A stretch of 64,000 bases of DNA from assembly GCF_963677195.1 (NCBI RefSeq), contig NZ_OY781918.1, forward strand, positions 2,964,923 to 3,028,922, given 5' to 3'. Below the pieces are notes generated by a model, which did no database searches, was not told the DNA's origin, and saw nothing but the letters and a program-made list of their open reading frames with translations. Position numbers and translations under genes: made by a program. Shown piece by piece: positions 29,273 through 38,533 of this stretch (positions are counted from its first letter, which is position 1; each line of letters begins with the position of its first letter). The stretch comes from an uncultured Marinifilum sp. (GTDB taxonomy: Bacteria; Bacteroidota; Bacteroidia; Bacteroidales; Marinifilaceae).

Positions 29273-30841
29273 ATGAAGACTATGAATAAAAACAAAAAAG
29301 TTTTTATGTGGTACAAAGTTAAAGAATTATCAGCAGAAGGACTAAATCAAAGTCAAATCAAATTAGAGTTAGGTATCGACAGAGGAACTGTACGCAAATA
29401 TCTTTTAATGAGTGAAGCTCAGTTTTTATCATGGATCAGTACACCTCGCAGAATGCCCAAAAAGCTAAATGGGTATTATAATTTTGTGAAAGAATTATTG
29501 GAAGGTGCACCCTATTTATCAGCAGCCCAGGTTGAAGATAGATTAAAAGAACATTATTCCGATCTGCCGGATGTAAGCAGCAAAACAGTCTATAATTTTG
29601 TTCAAACCGTAAGAAAGGAGCAAAATATACCCAAGTATAAAGAAAAACTTCCACGGCAGTACGAGAAGCTTCCTGAAACAGAATACGGAGAAGAGGCACA
29701 GGTAGATTTTGGATCATACCGCATGCTTAGCAGTGGAAGTGGCAGGGTTAAAATTTACTTTTTTACAATGGTACTTTCCCGTTCCCGACAAAAGTTTGTT
29801 TACTGTCAACGAATGCCATTTACTACAGAGACAGCAAATTATGCACATGAACTGGCATTCGAATATTTTCAGGGAATCCCCCGTCGAATAATCTATGATC
29901 AGGATCGTGTTTTTATAAAAGATGAAAATCTTGGAGATGTTCTTCTTACTGATGGATTTATGCAGTTTACAAATGCACATCCCTTTGAGGTGATATTTTG
30001 CAGAAAAGCAGACCCTGAAAGCAAAGGGAAAGTTGAAAATGTAGTAAAATACGTAAAACACAATTATCTGAAAGGAAGAGTATTCCAGGATATTGACAGA
30101 TTGCAAAAAGAAGTTTTACAATGGCTTGATCGTACTGGAAATGCGAAGATACATGGAACAACCAGGCGTATCCCAAAACAAGAGTGGGAAAAAGAAAAGC
30201 AATACCTGCTGACCTATAGCGGAAAACCGGAAAAACCATTTTTAAACTTGCCGACATATCCTGTAAGAAAAGATAACACGGTGCTTTATCGAAGTAATTA
30301 CTACAGCTTGCCTTTGGGTACATATCAAGACAGGGGTACCAATGTTTTACTGGAAGAAAAAGAAATGAAGCTTTTCTTTTATACGAATGATAACCTGTTG
30401 CTGGCCACACATGAGCTGTCTTTAGATACAGGTCGGATTATTAAAAACAATGACCATGCAAGGGAAAAGTCAAAGACTCTGCAAAAAACCTATGAGCTGG
30501 TTTTTGAAAGCTTAAGATATATTCCTCAAACCGAACAATATTTGGCAGCAATAGAGAAAAATAAACCCCGGTATTTCCATGATAATCTCCGAGTTATACA
30601 AAAGAACATTGAAAGTTCATCTCAGGAAATAACCAAATTAGCCCTTGTTTACTGTTATGAAAATCAGATACTAAATGCCAATCGTTTCGCCGAAGTACTG
30701 AATTACTTTGAAAATGAGCAAGCTCTAAAGAATGTAAAACACAATGTTTGTATAGAAACCGGCAATTTGAATAAGCAGCAAAATGATGATATGCAACCTC
30801 AGAAAAGTGATATCAATGAATATGAATCAATAATGAATTAA
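29273..30841 (+). CDS. istA: IS21 transposase IstA
   Basis: 522 residues. An N-terminal helix-turn-helix (about 20-45, LNQSQIKLELGIDRGTVRKY) precedes a DDE integrase core: Asp in EEAQVDFGSYRM, Asp in IIYDQDRVFIKDE and Glu in DPESKGKVENVVKYV. The C-terminal beta-barrel contains VLYRSNYYSLPLGTYQ, typical of IS21 transposases. It cuts and joins the element ends together with IstB. The stop is followed after three bases by istB. Confidence 0.95.
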   Translation: MKTMNKNKKVFMWYKVKELSAEGLNQSQIKLELGIDRGTVRKYLLMSEAQFLSWISTPRRMPKKLNGYYNFVKELLEGAPYLSAAQVEDRLKEHYSDLPDVSSKTVYNFVQTVRKEQNIPKYKEKLPRQYEKLPETEYGEEAQVDFGSYRMLSSGSGRVKIYFFTMVLSRSRQKFVYCQRMPFTTETANYAHELAFEYFQGIPRRIIYDQDRVFIKDENLGDVLLTDGFMQFTNAHPFEVIFCRKADPESKGKVENVVKYVKHNYLKGRVFQDIDRLQKEVLQWLDRTGNAKIHGTTRRIPKQEWEKEKQYLLTYSGKPEKPFLNLPTYPVRKDNTVLYRSNYYSLPLGTYQDRGTNVLLEEKEMKLFFYTNDNLLLATHELSLDTGRIIKNNDHAREKSKTLQKTYELVFESLRYIPQTEQYLAAIEKNKPRYFHDNLRVIQKNIESSSQEITKLALVYCYENQILNANRFAEVLNYFENEQALKNVKHNVCIETGNLNKQQNDDMQPQKSDINEYESIMN

Positions 30842-30844
30842 AAA

Positions 30845-31606
30845 ATGAAGCTATTAGATCAAATTAAAAACTATGCCGATATTTTACGGCTGACAAAGAT
30901 GAAGAACGAACCAGAAGTATTGCTTCATCAGGCACAGATAGACAAACCATCTTATCAGGAATTTACATTACAGCTCTTGCAAAGAGAGGTTCAGCACAGA
31001 AAGAAAACAGATCTTGACAGGAGAATGAAATTAGCCCGCCTGCCTAAAGATCACAACCTGGACAAGTATGACTTTAACATGGCAAATGGTATGACTGTGC
31101 CTCAATTGAAACAATTACGGGAATTATTATGGATGGAACAAAATTATAACCTGATACTAATGGGACCCTCAGGAACAGGAAAAACGTATGTTGCCGGCGG
31201 TTTGGTTAGCGATGCCGTAAAATCCGGTCATAAAGCTTATTTCATTACAATGGAGGAGTTAATAACGGTGCTAAAATTGAAAGAAATGACATCCAGTGCT
31301 CTCAATACCTATAACCGCCTTTTAAAGTCCCATTTAGTGGCCATAGACGATATAATGTTGTTCCCTATCAAGAAACATGAAGCTTTAGCCTTTTTTAATC
31401 TTATAAATCACCTGCACGAACAAACATCTGTAATAATCACAACAAATAAATCACCTCAGCAATGGGCAGAAATGCTCGATGATGAAGTATTGGCTACAGC
31501 ATTATTGGATAGATTATTGTTTAAATGTGAGGTGGTAAAACTAGAAGGTAAAAGTTACAGAATGGAGAACAGGAAAACAATCTTTGAGCAGCAATCAACG
31601 CTCTGA
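30845..31606 (+). CDS. istB: IS21 helper ATPase IstB
   Basis: 253 residues of the AAA+ DnaC-like family. Walker A is MGPSGTGKTYVA, Walker B LVAIDDIML, and the C-terminus has the sensor regions VIITTNKSPQQWAE and ALLDRLLFKCEVV. IstB chooses the target and activates IstA. It overlaps the 17-bp stem-loop at 31593-31649, which includes its stop codon. Confidence 0.95.
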   Translation: MKLLDQIKNYADILRLTKMKNEPEVLLHQAQIDKPSYQEFTLQLLQREVQHRKKTDLDRRMKLARLPKDHNLDKYDFNMANGMTVPQLKQLRELLWMEQNYNLILMGPSGTGKTYVAGGLVSDAVKSGHKAYFITMEELITVLKLKEMTSSALNTYNRLLKSHLVAIDDIMLFPIKKHEALAFFNLINHLHEQTSVIITTNKSPQQWAEMLDDEVLATALLDRLLFKCEVVKLEGKSYRMENRKTIFEQQSTL

Positions 31607-31649
31607 TTGCATCGTCCGCTACGCTCCCTCAACAATCAGAGCGTTGATT
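31593..31649 (+). terminator. Stem-loop across the istB stop codon
   Basis: The 17-nt arms AATCAACGCTCTGATTG (31593-31609) and 31633-31649 are perfectly complementary, with a 23-nt loop. The istB stop codon lies in the left arm. It probably ends istAB transcription or blocks read-through from the host. Confidence 0.6.
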
Positions 31650-31751
31650 AATATATTTTTTATCGAAAAATGATGGTTTACTTTTACGAAAAATTGTTGG
31701 TTTTAAATTTGCTATTTTCATCAAGTTTTATCTCCAATTTACGAGCGACAA

Positions 31752-32708
31752 TTCTCAAACAATAGTTTTGGTTTTCGCCCTAAGCGAAGTACGCATAAAG
31801 CCTTGTTTCAATGTAAGCGATTTATATCAGAAGGATATAGGTATGCTATTGATATGGACATGGCTAAGTTTTTCGACAGGGTTAATCATAGCAAGTTGAT
31901 TGAAGTATTGTCACGTACGGTTAAAGACGGTCGGGTTATCTCATTGATTCATCACTACCTAAATGCAGGAGTTGTGGTGGAGCATAAATTTGAGAAAACA
32001 GAAGCAGGAGTACCACAAGGCGGACCACTAAGTCCGCTACTGAGTAATATAATGCTTAATGAACTCGACAAGGAACTCCATAAACGAGGTCATAAATTCG
32101 TTCGCTATGCCGATGACTTAGTGATTCTGTGTAAAAGCAAGAGAGCAGGACAGCGCATAAAGAATAGCGTGATGAAGTTTATTGAGGAGCAACTTTTTCT
32201 GAAAGTTAACAGGGATAAAACATCGGTGGTTTATTTCAATCAAATCAAGTTTCTGGGTTATTCCTTTTATAAAACAAAAGGGAATACCCGATTTCGTATT
32301 CATCCTCAAAGTATTGTTAAGCTTAAGTCAAAACTGAAAGTTTTAACCAGTAGAAGTAATGGTTGGGGTAATGAAAAGCGTAAGAGTAAATTATCGTCCT
32401 TTATAAAAGGTTGGGTAAATTATTATAAATACGCAGATATACTAAATTTAATGAAACGCATTGATGAGTGGTATCGTCGCCGATTACGTATGGTAATTTG
32501 GAAACAGTGGAAGAATCTAAGGACTAAAGGACGAAATCTTATTAAGCTTGGTATTGATAAATACAAAGCATGGGAATTTGCTAATACTCGAAAGTCCTAT
32601 TGGCGAACGTCTAAAAGTCCTATTTTATCCCGAAGTGTAACAAATAAGCGATTAAAGCTGGCAGGTTACATTTTCTTTACTGATTATTATACGAAAGTGA
32701 GAGTGTGA
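31752..32708 (+). pseudogene. Intron reverse transcriptase, C-terminal fragment
   Basis: The frame of the interrupted intron protein resumes at TTC (31752) and reads FSNNSFGFRPKRSTHKAL, the conserved RT3 region, without a start codon of its own. The RT active site is YADD in FVRYADDLVILCK. The maturase X domain follows (FIKGWVNYYKYAD), then the class C-type C-terminus (KAWEFANTRKSYWRTSKSP) with no HNH endonuclease. Together with 28761-29201 it gives a protein of about 465 residues. Confidence 0.88.
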
Positions 32709-32800
32709 TTAAGGAACCGCCTTGGTACGGAACCGTATGCCGGGTGGTGTGGGAGGTGTATCAGTGAGAATCTTACAATCTCACTGACCATCTACCCGAT
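32709..32800 (+). ncRNA. Group IIC intron ribozyme, domains V and VI
   Basis: Right after the reverse transcriptase stop lies GGAACCGCC, a hairpin through GTACGGAACCGTATG and the closing GGTGGTGTG, which matches the class C domain V layout. A second stem follows, ATCAGTGAGA (about 32759-32768) pairing with TCTCACTGA (about 32780-32788), then the branch-point region and the 3' end. Confidence 0.75.
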
Positions 32801-32942
32801 TTTGTATCATTGATAATGGGTTTTTACAATTCACTACACTTATTCTACAGTTGATTTCAATTTATTTTTGTGCATGAATAATATTTCGGAATATTGTGTT
32901 GTGCAATTAGAGCTTATCATGAAAATTTTAATTTATACTGCC

Positions 32943-34385
32943 ATGAAAAAATATCTGCAAATTCTTATTAGTGTGTTCTTTCTTCTTTTTGTTTCGAGCA
33001 ATTTTGCACTTGCTAGGAATAATAATACTGAAATTATCATTAAAAAAAATAGTAATTGGCGAATCGAAAACATTAAAATTTCTACCAATGGGGAAATTGG
33101 GTTTAACGACGATTATACAGATGTTGTAAGTATGTCGAATAATGCCTACATAAAAATTAGTATGGTAAGTTTCGGAATGCGAAGAAAACTATATGTATCA
33201 TCGGATGAGGGGCGAATAGTTCGAAGGTATTTCGAGGGAAATAAAGAAGTTAACTTTAATCCAAAGGGCAGAGAGTGGATGAAAAAAATGCTTCCGGATA
33301 TTGTTAGAAATTCGGGTATTGATTTGGAAAATAGAGTAAATAAAGTATATCAGAAGAAGGGAATAAGTGGTTTTTTGAAAGAGTTGGAAGATACACCAAA
33401 TGAATATTATCGTTCGCAAATGGTTAAATATCTCTTGAAAAATAACAAGTTAAAAAAATCTGAATTACAGAATTTGTTGCGCGAATTTCCTTATCGTATC
33501 AATTCCGACTATGAGTTATCTCAGATTTATAAAAAATATAATCCGGTTTTTATCTCCGATCCTGATATATCACGCGAATTTTTTAATAGCCTCGAAGAAA
33601 TATCTTCTAGTTATGAGCTTTCGGAAGTTTTAAAATCTGTTTACAAATTAAATGAACTAAATGATGAAAATTTTACTTTTTTTATAGAGGCTTTAGATGA
33701 TATTAGTTCTAGTTACGAGAAAGCAAATGTAATGAAATTAGCACTTGGCGATGATAAACTCTCGCAAGAGCAGTTAAATGAAATTTTGGAGGAAGTTGAG
33801 GATCTTTCATCTGATTATGAAAAATCGCAAATAATTAAATCAATAATTAAGGATAGTGGTTTATCAGCCAATAATATTGATAAAATTATTGAACTTACCG
33901 AGTCGGTAAGTTCGGATTATGAATTGGGACAAATTATAAATTCTATAATACGAGAGCAGATATTAGATGAAACTAATGTAGTTAATTTTAATTCACTTAT
34001 GGATAATATATCTTCCGATTATACTTATAAAGGGGTATTGGATCAACTAATAGATTATGAAGAATTAGGACAGGAGCGTTTTGATTTTCTAATTAAATCT
34101 TCCGATAATATTTCTTCTTCCTTCGAGCTTAGTCAGTTTTACAAGCGTTTGTTAGTAAAAGGGAAGTTAAGTAAGACACAACAATTGCAATTAATTGCGA
34201 AATCGGATAACATATCATCGGATTATGAATTGGCAAATTTCCTTTTAACTGCAAGTAAAAAGATGGATTTGGAAGATGAGGATATTCATGAAGCTTTGTT
34301 GAATGCAGCCCAAAAAATTCAGTCGGAATATGAATATGGAAAACTCATGAAAGTACTATATCTCAAAAAATCAATTCAAAAATAA
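32943..34385 (+). CDS. Secreted protein with 34-residue ISSDYE repeats
   Basis: Start taken at 32943 (MKKYLQILISVFFLLFVSS), which gives a clean signal peptide cleaved near ALA-R; longer in-frame starts from 32868 are unlikely. About 480 residues. After an N-terminal beta-rich part (about 25-130), residues from about 195 form eight or nine tandem helical repeats of 34 residues, each opening with I-S-S-D/S-Y-E-L/K, for example ISSSYELSEVLKSV, LSSDYEKSQIIKSI, VSSDYELGQIINSI and ISSDYELANFLLTA. The length and pattern suggest an alpha-solenoid like HEAT or TPR repeats. The function is unknown; similar ISSDYE-type repeats are known to me from other bacterial envelope proteins. It precedes the LytS-type kinase by 120 bp. 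Confidence 0.7.
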   Translation: MKKYLQILISVFFLLFVSSNFALARNNNTEIIIKKNSNWRIENIKISTNGEIGFNDDYTDVVSMSNNAYIKISMVSFGMRRKLYVSSDEGRIVRRYFEGNKEVNFNPKGREWMKKMLPDIVRNSGIDLENRVNKVYQKKGISGFLKELEDTPNEYYRSQMVKYLLKNNKLKKSELQNLLREFPYRINSDYELSQIYKKYNPVFISDPDISREFFNSLEEISSSYELSEVLKSVYKLNELNDENFTFFIEALDDISSSYEKANVMKLALGDDKLSQEQLNEILEEVEDLSSDYEKSQIIKSIIKDSGLSANNIDKIIELTESVSSDYELGQIINSIIREQILDETNVVNFNSLMDNISSDYTYKGVLDQLIDYEELGQERFDFLIKSSDNISSSFELSQFYKRLLVKGKLSKTQQLQLIAKSDNISSDYELANFLLTASKKMDLEDEDIHEALLNAAQKIQSEYEYGKLMKVLYLKKSIQK

Positions 34386-34504
34386 ATTAAATATCTGCTT
34401 TGCTAATAAACCATACTATTTTAAAATATTAAGTAAAGTTGGATTGAAACAATTAAAACAATGATGTATCTTTAAATGAAATTCTGCAATTAAAGAACTT
34501 AGAA

Positions 34505-35548
34505 GTGAAAAAGAATATCAGATTTATCATAGTTAGTCCGATTTTAGGAGTGCTTTTTTATGTATTGGTATTTTATAGCTATACAGGAGAGCTTCCTGAT
34601 GCAGAATATAAATTTATTGGATATCTGCCAAGTGCAATATTTGGTTTATGGGCTGGTGTGTCGGCACTTTTAATAGGTAAATATTTAAATCGAATTGTAA
34701 GTTGGCGTCAACAATATGCAATAAGGTTTATAGTGCAATGCGGTATTTTATATTTGCTTGGGCTCGTTTTGATTGCCATATACTCAGAAATGTTTCTTAT
34801 TTCTATTCGTAAGGAACTTACTTATACTCAGTTTTATTTAATATTTAAGGATGAGATATTTAAAACTTTTCTGATACTAATATTAATGGTTATAGTGTAC
34901 TGCATTATCGACTTTGTTATTTATTCATATAACCAGATGCGTGAAGAGCAGATACGTTCGGTAGAGCTAATGAATAATCAGTTGAATCTTCAGTTTGAGG
35001 CTTTAAAATCACAATTAAATCCTCATTTTTTGTTTAATTCATTAAATACAATATCCTCATTACTATACGAAGATACTAAGGTGGCAGAGAAATTTATTCG
35101 CATGTTTGCCGAAAGTTATCGCTTTATATTTAATCAGAATAATAAGGCATTAATTCCGCTACGTAAGGAAATAAATTTTGTGGAAGCCTATAATTATTTG
35201 TTGCAAACACGTTTTCGAGAGGCTTATAAGTTAAAAATAAATATTTCGGATGAGGTATTAGAAACTTATGTACCACCGCTTTCGGTTCAGATGTTAGTGG
35301 AAAATGCAATTAAACACAATATGATATCGCAAACTACGCCTTTGTCGGTCGAAATTGAAAACGACAATAATTATTTAAGTATAAAGAATAATATTAACCC
35401 ATTAAAAGAGCAAGCAGAATCATTTCATATTGGAATTGATAACATTAAAAAGAGATACTCTTTTTTTACAGACAATTCTATTTTACTGGATAAAAATGAG
35501 CATTTTAAAGTGAGTTTGCCATTAATTTCACAAGCCGTAACTAATTGA
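34505..35548 (+). CDS. LytS/YehU-type sensor histidine kinase
   Basis: 347 residues. Four hydrophobic helices at about 8-25, 38-58, 74-96 and 118-140 lead into a His_kinase domain (PF06580 type) with the phospho-acceptor His174 in LKSQLNPHFLFNSLNTISSL. A HATPase region follows, with N box SVQMLVENAIKHNM and a late, short G region (IGIDNIKKRY). The start codon GTG at 34505 is read (no nearby ATG). It is paired with a degenerate kinase-like gene 10 bp downstream and the LytTR regulator at 37666, as LytS/LytTR systems usually are. The stimulus is unknown. Confidence 0.88.
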   Translation: MKKNIRFIIVSPILGVLFYVLVFYSYTGELPDAEYKFIGYLPSAIFGLWAGVSALLIGKYLNRIVSWRQQYAIRFIVQCGILYLLGLVLIAIYSEMFLISIRKELTYTQFYLIFKDEIFKTFLILILMVIVYCIIDFVIYSYNQMREEQIRSVELMNNQLNLQFEALKSQLNPHFLFNSLNTISSLLYEDTKVAEKFIRMFAESYRFIFNQNNKALIPLRKEINFVEAYNYLLQTRFREAYKLKINISDEVLETYVPPLSVQMLVENAIKHNMISQTTPLSVEIENDNNYLSIKNNINPLKEQAESFHIGIDNIKKRYSFFTDNSILLDKNEHFKVSLPLISQAVTN

Positions 35549-36358
35549 TGATTAATTATGAAAGTTAGTTATTTAAATAATGTATTGTATCGTATTCTAA
35601 TTCCGCCAGTAGTTTCGGTGTTGGTGTATTTATTAATGCTATTGGTGTTCGATCGATTGTCCGAGATAAGTAATAATTTTAGTCCCGAAGAGTTATTTTT
35701 TTTAATGTTTGTTACTTTTTTTCTATTTGAATCATACAGGTTTTGGATAAGAAAAATTGAGAATATTGGCTATTTAGAAAATCGTTTATTAGTGCGATCT
35801 TTAATCTTATATGCGGGAAGTTTGTTAATTACATTTATTGTAGTGTTTTTATGTATTTCGCTGTATTATAGGTATTTTATAGGTTTAAGTAATTTTTCGG
35901 CCGAGTTTACCTCATTTTTTATTGTATTTGTTTTGCTTGGTATCTTATTTCATTTATTCTATTTAAGTATCCTTTTTTTAGATCGCCAAAGTTCACTTAT
36001 ATTAAAAAAAGAAGAAATAAACAGACAAAATATCGAATTTGAATTAGAGGTGTTTAAAAATAAGTTGAACCCTGAATTTTTGTACGAATCTTTAGAGAGC
36101 CTTATTTGCATGATTAGAAAAAATGATGTTGAATATGCAGAAGAGTATATTGATAATTTAGCATTATTTTATAGAAAAATTATTGGTAGTAGATATTCCG
36201 AAATTGTTTGTTTAAATCAAGAGATGATTAAAGTAAATAACTACCTTAAAATTAGGAACTACAGATACTCGAATAATTTTATTATCAATTGGAAGCTTGT
36301 ATCAGCTAAGGAAATAAATGTTGTGCCTAACATGATTTTACAGATAATTCAATTAATA

Positions 36359-37401
36359 ATGCGAATCCAGAGTTAAAAAACAATAAAAAAAGTTTGTTAA
36401 ATCCTTGATTATCAGTGGAGTATATTTGTTTAAATCCTTGAAAATCAGTATCTTGAGGTCAGTTTCGAAGTGACAATTAGATATGATTTCCAAGGATAAA
36501 GACGACAAGTTAATAAGAATTTACTTTTTGGTTTGCGAAAAGTTTGAAGAACTTCAATTTTATTGTGAAAGATTCAGTAATAACAGTAAACCTGAATTTA
36601 CCGATCAAGAAATTATGACCATTTATTTATACTGTATGCACTATGAAGAGCATATAAAAGTAAAACAAATTCACCGTTTTGCTTCTGACTGGTTGAGATC
36701 ATGGTTTCCAAAGTTAGTAGGCTATAAAGCCTTTAATAACAGACTTAATAAACTAAGTGGAGCTTTTGCCCGGTTAGTTGAAATACTTTTGTCAGACTAT
36801 CAGCCGGAAGATTGTTGTCTGGATCAAAGTTTATTGGACTCAATGCCAATTATTACCTGTTCAGGCAAACGTTCTGGAAAAGTTGCAACAGAAATAACAG
36901 ATAAAGGATTCTGCTCGACAAAAGGTATTTATTATTATGGTATGAAACTGCATTTATTGGGTTTCAGACGTATTGGTAAATTGCCACATCCTGAGCAAAT
37001 ACTATTTACTCCTGCTTCTGTTAATGATGTTAATGTTTTTAAAGAAGCATGGTCAGGTATTGAGAACAGAACATTTTTTGGCGATAAAATATACTTTATT
37101 AATGAGCTTAACCAGAATATGTTGAAACATCAAAACTCTCAGACTCTTGCTCCAATCAAAGGGGTAAAAGGAATGCCAGATATAATAAAACAGAGAATTA
37201 AAGCTGCTGATGATTTATTCTCAACGGCAGTATCCAGAATTAGGCAACCTGTTGAGGCAATATTCAATTGGTTAATTGAAAAAACAGATATTCAAAAAGC
37301 TAGTAAAGTCAGATCTACAAAAGGATTAATGATACATACTTTTGGCAGGTTAGCTGCTGCTTTCATTGCATTAGCACTTTAGATCAACTCTGGATTCGCA
37401 T
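36359..37401 (+). mobile_element. IS982-like insertion sequence
   Basis: 1043 bp bounded by perfect 16-bp inverted repeats, ATGCGAATCCAGAGTT at 36359-36374 and its complement at 37386-37401. The target duplication is TAATA (36354-36358 and 37402-37406). One transposase gene fills the element. Between the left repeat and the gene lies a short direct repeat built on TAAATCCTTG...ATCAGT (about 36399-36450). Confidence 0.9.
36483..37382 (+). CDS. IS982-family transposase
   Basis: 299 residues, a DDE transposase. A helical N-terminus (TDQEIMTIYLYCMHYEEH) precedes the core: first Asp in CCLDQSLLDSMPI, then FCSTKGIYYYGMKLHLLG, second Asp in FFGDKIYFI and Glu in PVEAIFNWLIEKTDIQ. These segments are typical of IS982. 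The gene is intact, so the element may still be active. Confidence 0.85.
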   Translation: MISKDKDDKLIRIYFLVCEKFEELQFYCERFSNNSKPEFTDQEIMTIYLYCMHYEEHIKVKQIHRFASDWLRSWFPKLVGYKAFNNRLNKLSGAFARLVEILLSDYQPEDCCLDQSLLDSMPIITCSGKRSGKVATEITDKGFCSTKGIYYYGMKLHLLGFRRIGKLPHPEQILFTPASVNDVNVFKEAWSGIENRTFFGDKIYFINELNQNMLKHQNSQTLAPIKGVKGMPDIIKQRIKAADDLFSTAVSRIRQPVEAIFNWLIEKTDIQKASKVRSTKGLMIHTFGRLAAAFIALAL

Positions 37402-37665
37402 TAATAGAATATTGTCAGATGCTTGATAGTAATATTAAGTTAGAGATCGATGTTAAGGAGAACGAGAATTATCTGATTTTTGAATTTGCGTCTGCACAGA
37501 AATTAATCTCATTATCGAAAATTAAATTGCGGAAACAAACCATTCAAAAAACAATTGGTTTTTATTCTGATTTAAAACTGAAATGGGAAATATTGAACGA
37601 ACAAAGCAAAGTTTTTATTCCTAAAATTAAGCTGGAAGAATATCAATAATAGAATTTAAAAAAGA

Positions 37666-38442
37666 ATGGATGTAATTATTATAGAGGATGAAGTTTTAGC
37701 GGCCGATAAATTGGAGCGCTTGTTGCATAAGTACGATTCGCAAATTAAAATAATAGAACGATTTGAGTCGGTTAACGATTCGAGTATATGGCTGGGAAAT
37801 CCTGATAATAATGTTGATTTAATTTTTCTGGATATCCATTTGGTTGATGGATTAAGCTTTGAAATATTTAATAGAGTTCAAGTGCAAATACCTGTAATTT
37901 TTACTACTGCTTATAACGAGTATGCATTAAAAGCTTTTAAATTAAATAGTATCGATTATCTTTTAAAACCAGTAACTTTCGATGCCTTGTATACTGCATT
38001 AAAAAAGTTTGATAATATGAAAGAATCTTTATCAAACTCATTTCAAATTGAAAATATAGAAAGCTTAAGTGCAGTAATATCTCATATTCAAAAGCACTAT
38101 AAAACCCGATTTATGGTTAAAGTTGGGGAGAAGCTAAAATCATTTAAAGCCGAAGATATTACTTTGTTTTATGCCGAAGGTCGCGATGTTTTTATTCTAC
38201 TTGCCAATAATTGTAATTATATTATCGACTATAAAATGGAGGAATTACAAGATTTGTTAAATCCAAAATACTTTTATAGAATAAGCAGATCGTTTATTGT
38301 AAATATTAATTCCATTAGTAATGTATCTATTCATTCAAACTCGAGATTAAAGGTTGTATTAAGTAATAAATTCGATAAGGAATTAATTGTAAGTCGCGAA
38401 AAAGTGAACAGTTTTAAAAATTGGTTTAACGGAATAGAGTAA
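37666..38442 (+). CDS. LytTR-family response regulator
   Basis: 258 residues. The receiver has EDE at 7-9, phospho-acceptor Asp56 in LIFLDIHLVDG, Thr in FTTAYNEYALKAF and Lys in YLLKPVT. A LytTR DNA-binding domain (about 148-256) follows with FKAEDITLFYAEGRDVF and YRISRSFIVNINSI. It starts 17 bp after the split kinase gene and probably works with the LytS-type kinase at 34505. A nickel superoxide dismutase gene starts 92 bp downstream on the same strand. Confidence 0.92.
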   Translation: MDVIIIEDEVLAADKLERLLHKYDSQIKIIERFESVNDSSIWLGNPDNNVDLIFLDIHLVDGLSFEIFNRVQVQIPVIFTTAYNEYALKAFKLNSIDYLLKPVTFDALYTALKKFDNMKESLSNSFQIENIESLSAVISHIQKHYKTRFMVKVGEKLKSFKAEDITLFYAEGRDVFILLANNCNYIIDYKMEELQDLLNPKYFYRISRSFIVNINSISNVSIHSNSRLKVVLSNKFDKELIVSREKVNSFKNWFNGIE

Positions 38443-38533
38443 ACTTTATTTTGTAACATAAATTTGCATTTTAGTTTAATTAGATTAATTTTAAATAATA
38501 GATTGTTACTTATAAAAAAATGAAATAACTGTT

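Larger units (their letters stand above)
29202..31750 (+). mobile_element. IS21-family insertion sequence
   Basis: About 2.55 kb with istA and istB in the expected order. The left end starts near TTTCGC (29202) and the right end finishes near GCGACA (31750); the ends share ACTTG and AAAATAGC blocks in inverted order. Boundaries are set from where the intron reverse transcriptase frame stops and resumes; the target duplication could not be resolved by eye. The element is visibly less AT-rich than the chromosome. Confidence 0.8.
28352..32800 (+). mobile_element. Group IIC intron, interrupted by an IS21 element
   Basis: The 5' end GTGTGCC at 28352 and the following ribozyme sequence resemble the bacterial class C intron of Oceanobacillus (recalled, not computed): AATCTGAAGGAAGC, GAGGAACACGAA, GGATGAG, and GAAGTCAGCAGAAGTCATAG before a GC hairpin. 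The 3' part has a domain V-like hairpin (GAACCGCC to GGTGGTGTG, 32712-32750), a domain VI stem and an end at about 32800 (CTACCCGAT). Without the IS the intron is about 1.9 kb. It sits just 3' of the fabG terminator, the known target preference of class C introns. The exact 3' boundary is an estimate. Confidence 0.85.
35558..37649 (+). pseudogene. Degenerate LytS-like kinase, split by an IS
   Basis: The left part (35558-36358) encodes four hydrophobic helices and the His_kinase region, but the key motif reads NKLNPEFLYESLESL: Glu173 in place of the phospho-acceptor His. The frame is cut at codon 267 by an IS. With the IS and one TAATA copy removed the frame continues as EYCQMLDSNIKLEIDV from 37407 to 37649, giving 347 codons, exactly the length of the upstream kinase. 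The HATPase N box is also degenerate. It may have been a catalytically dead partner of the upstream kinase before the insertion. Confidence 0.85.

Noticed and set aside
29714..30410. Two long minus-strand frames inside istA
   Set aside because: Cysteine- and leucine-rich antisense shadows of a transposase with no homology I recognise.
33500..34340. Repeating DNA in the ISSDYE gene as a tandem-repeat array
   Set aside because: The periodicity is at the protein level (34 codons) with diverged DNA, so it is a coding repeat, not a satellite.
36399..36450. Short direct repeat TAAATCCTTG...ATCAGT as a CRISPR-like array
   Set aside because: Only two copies and they lie inside the IS982-like element upstream of its transposase.
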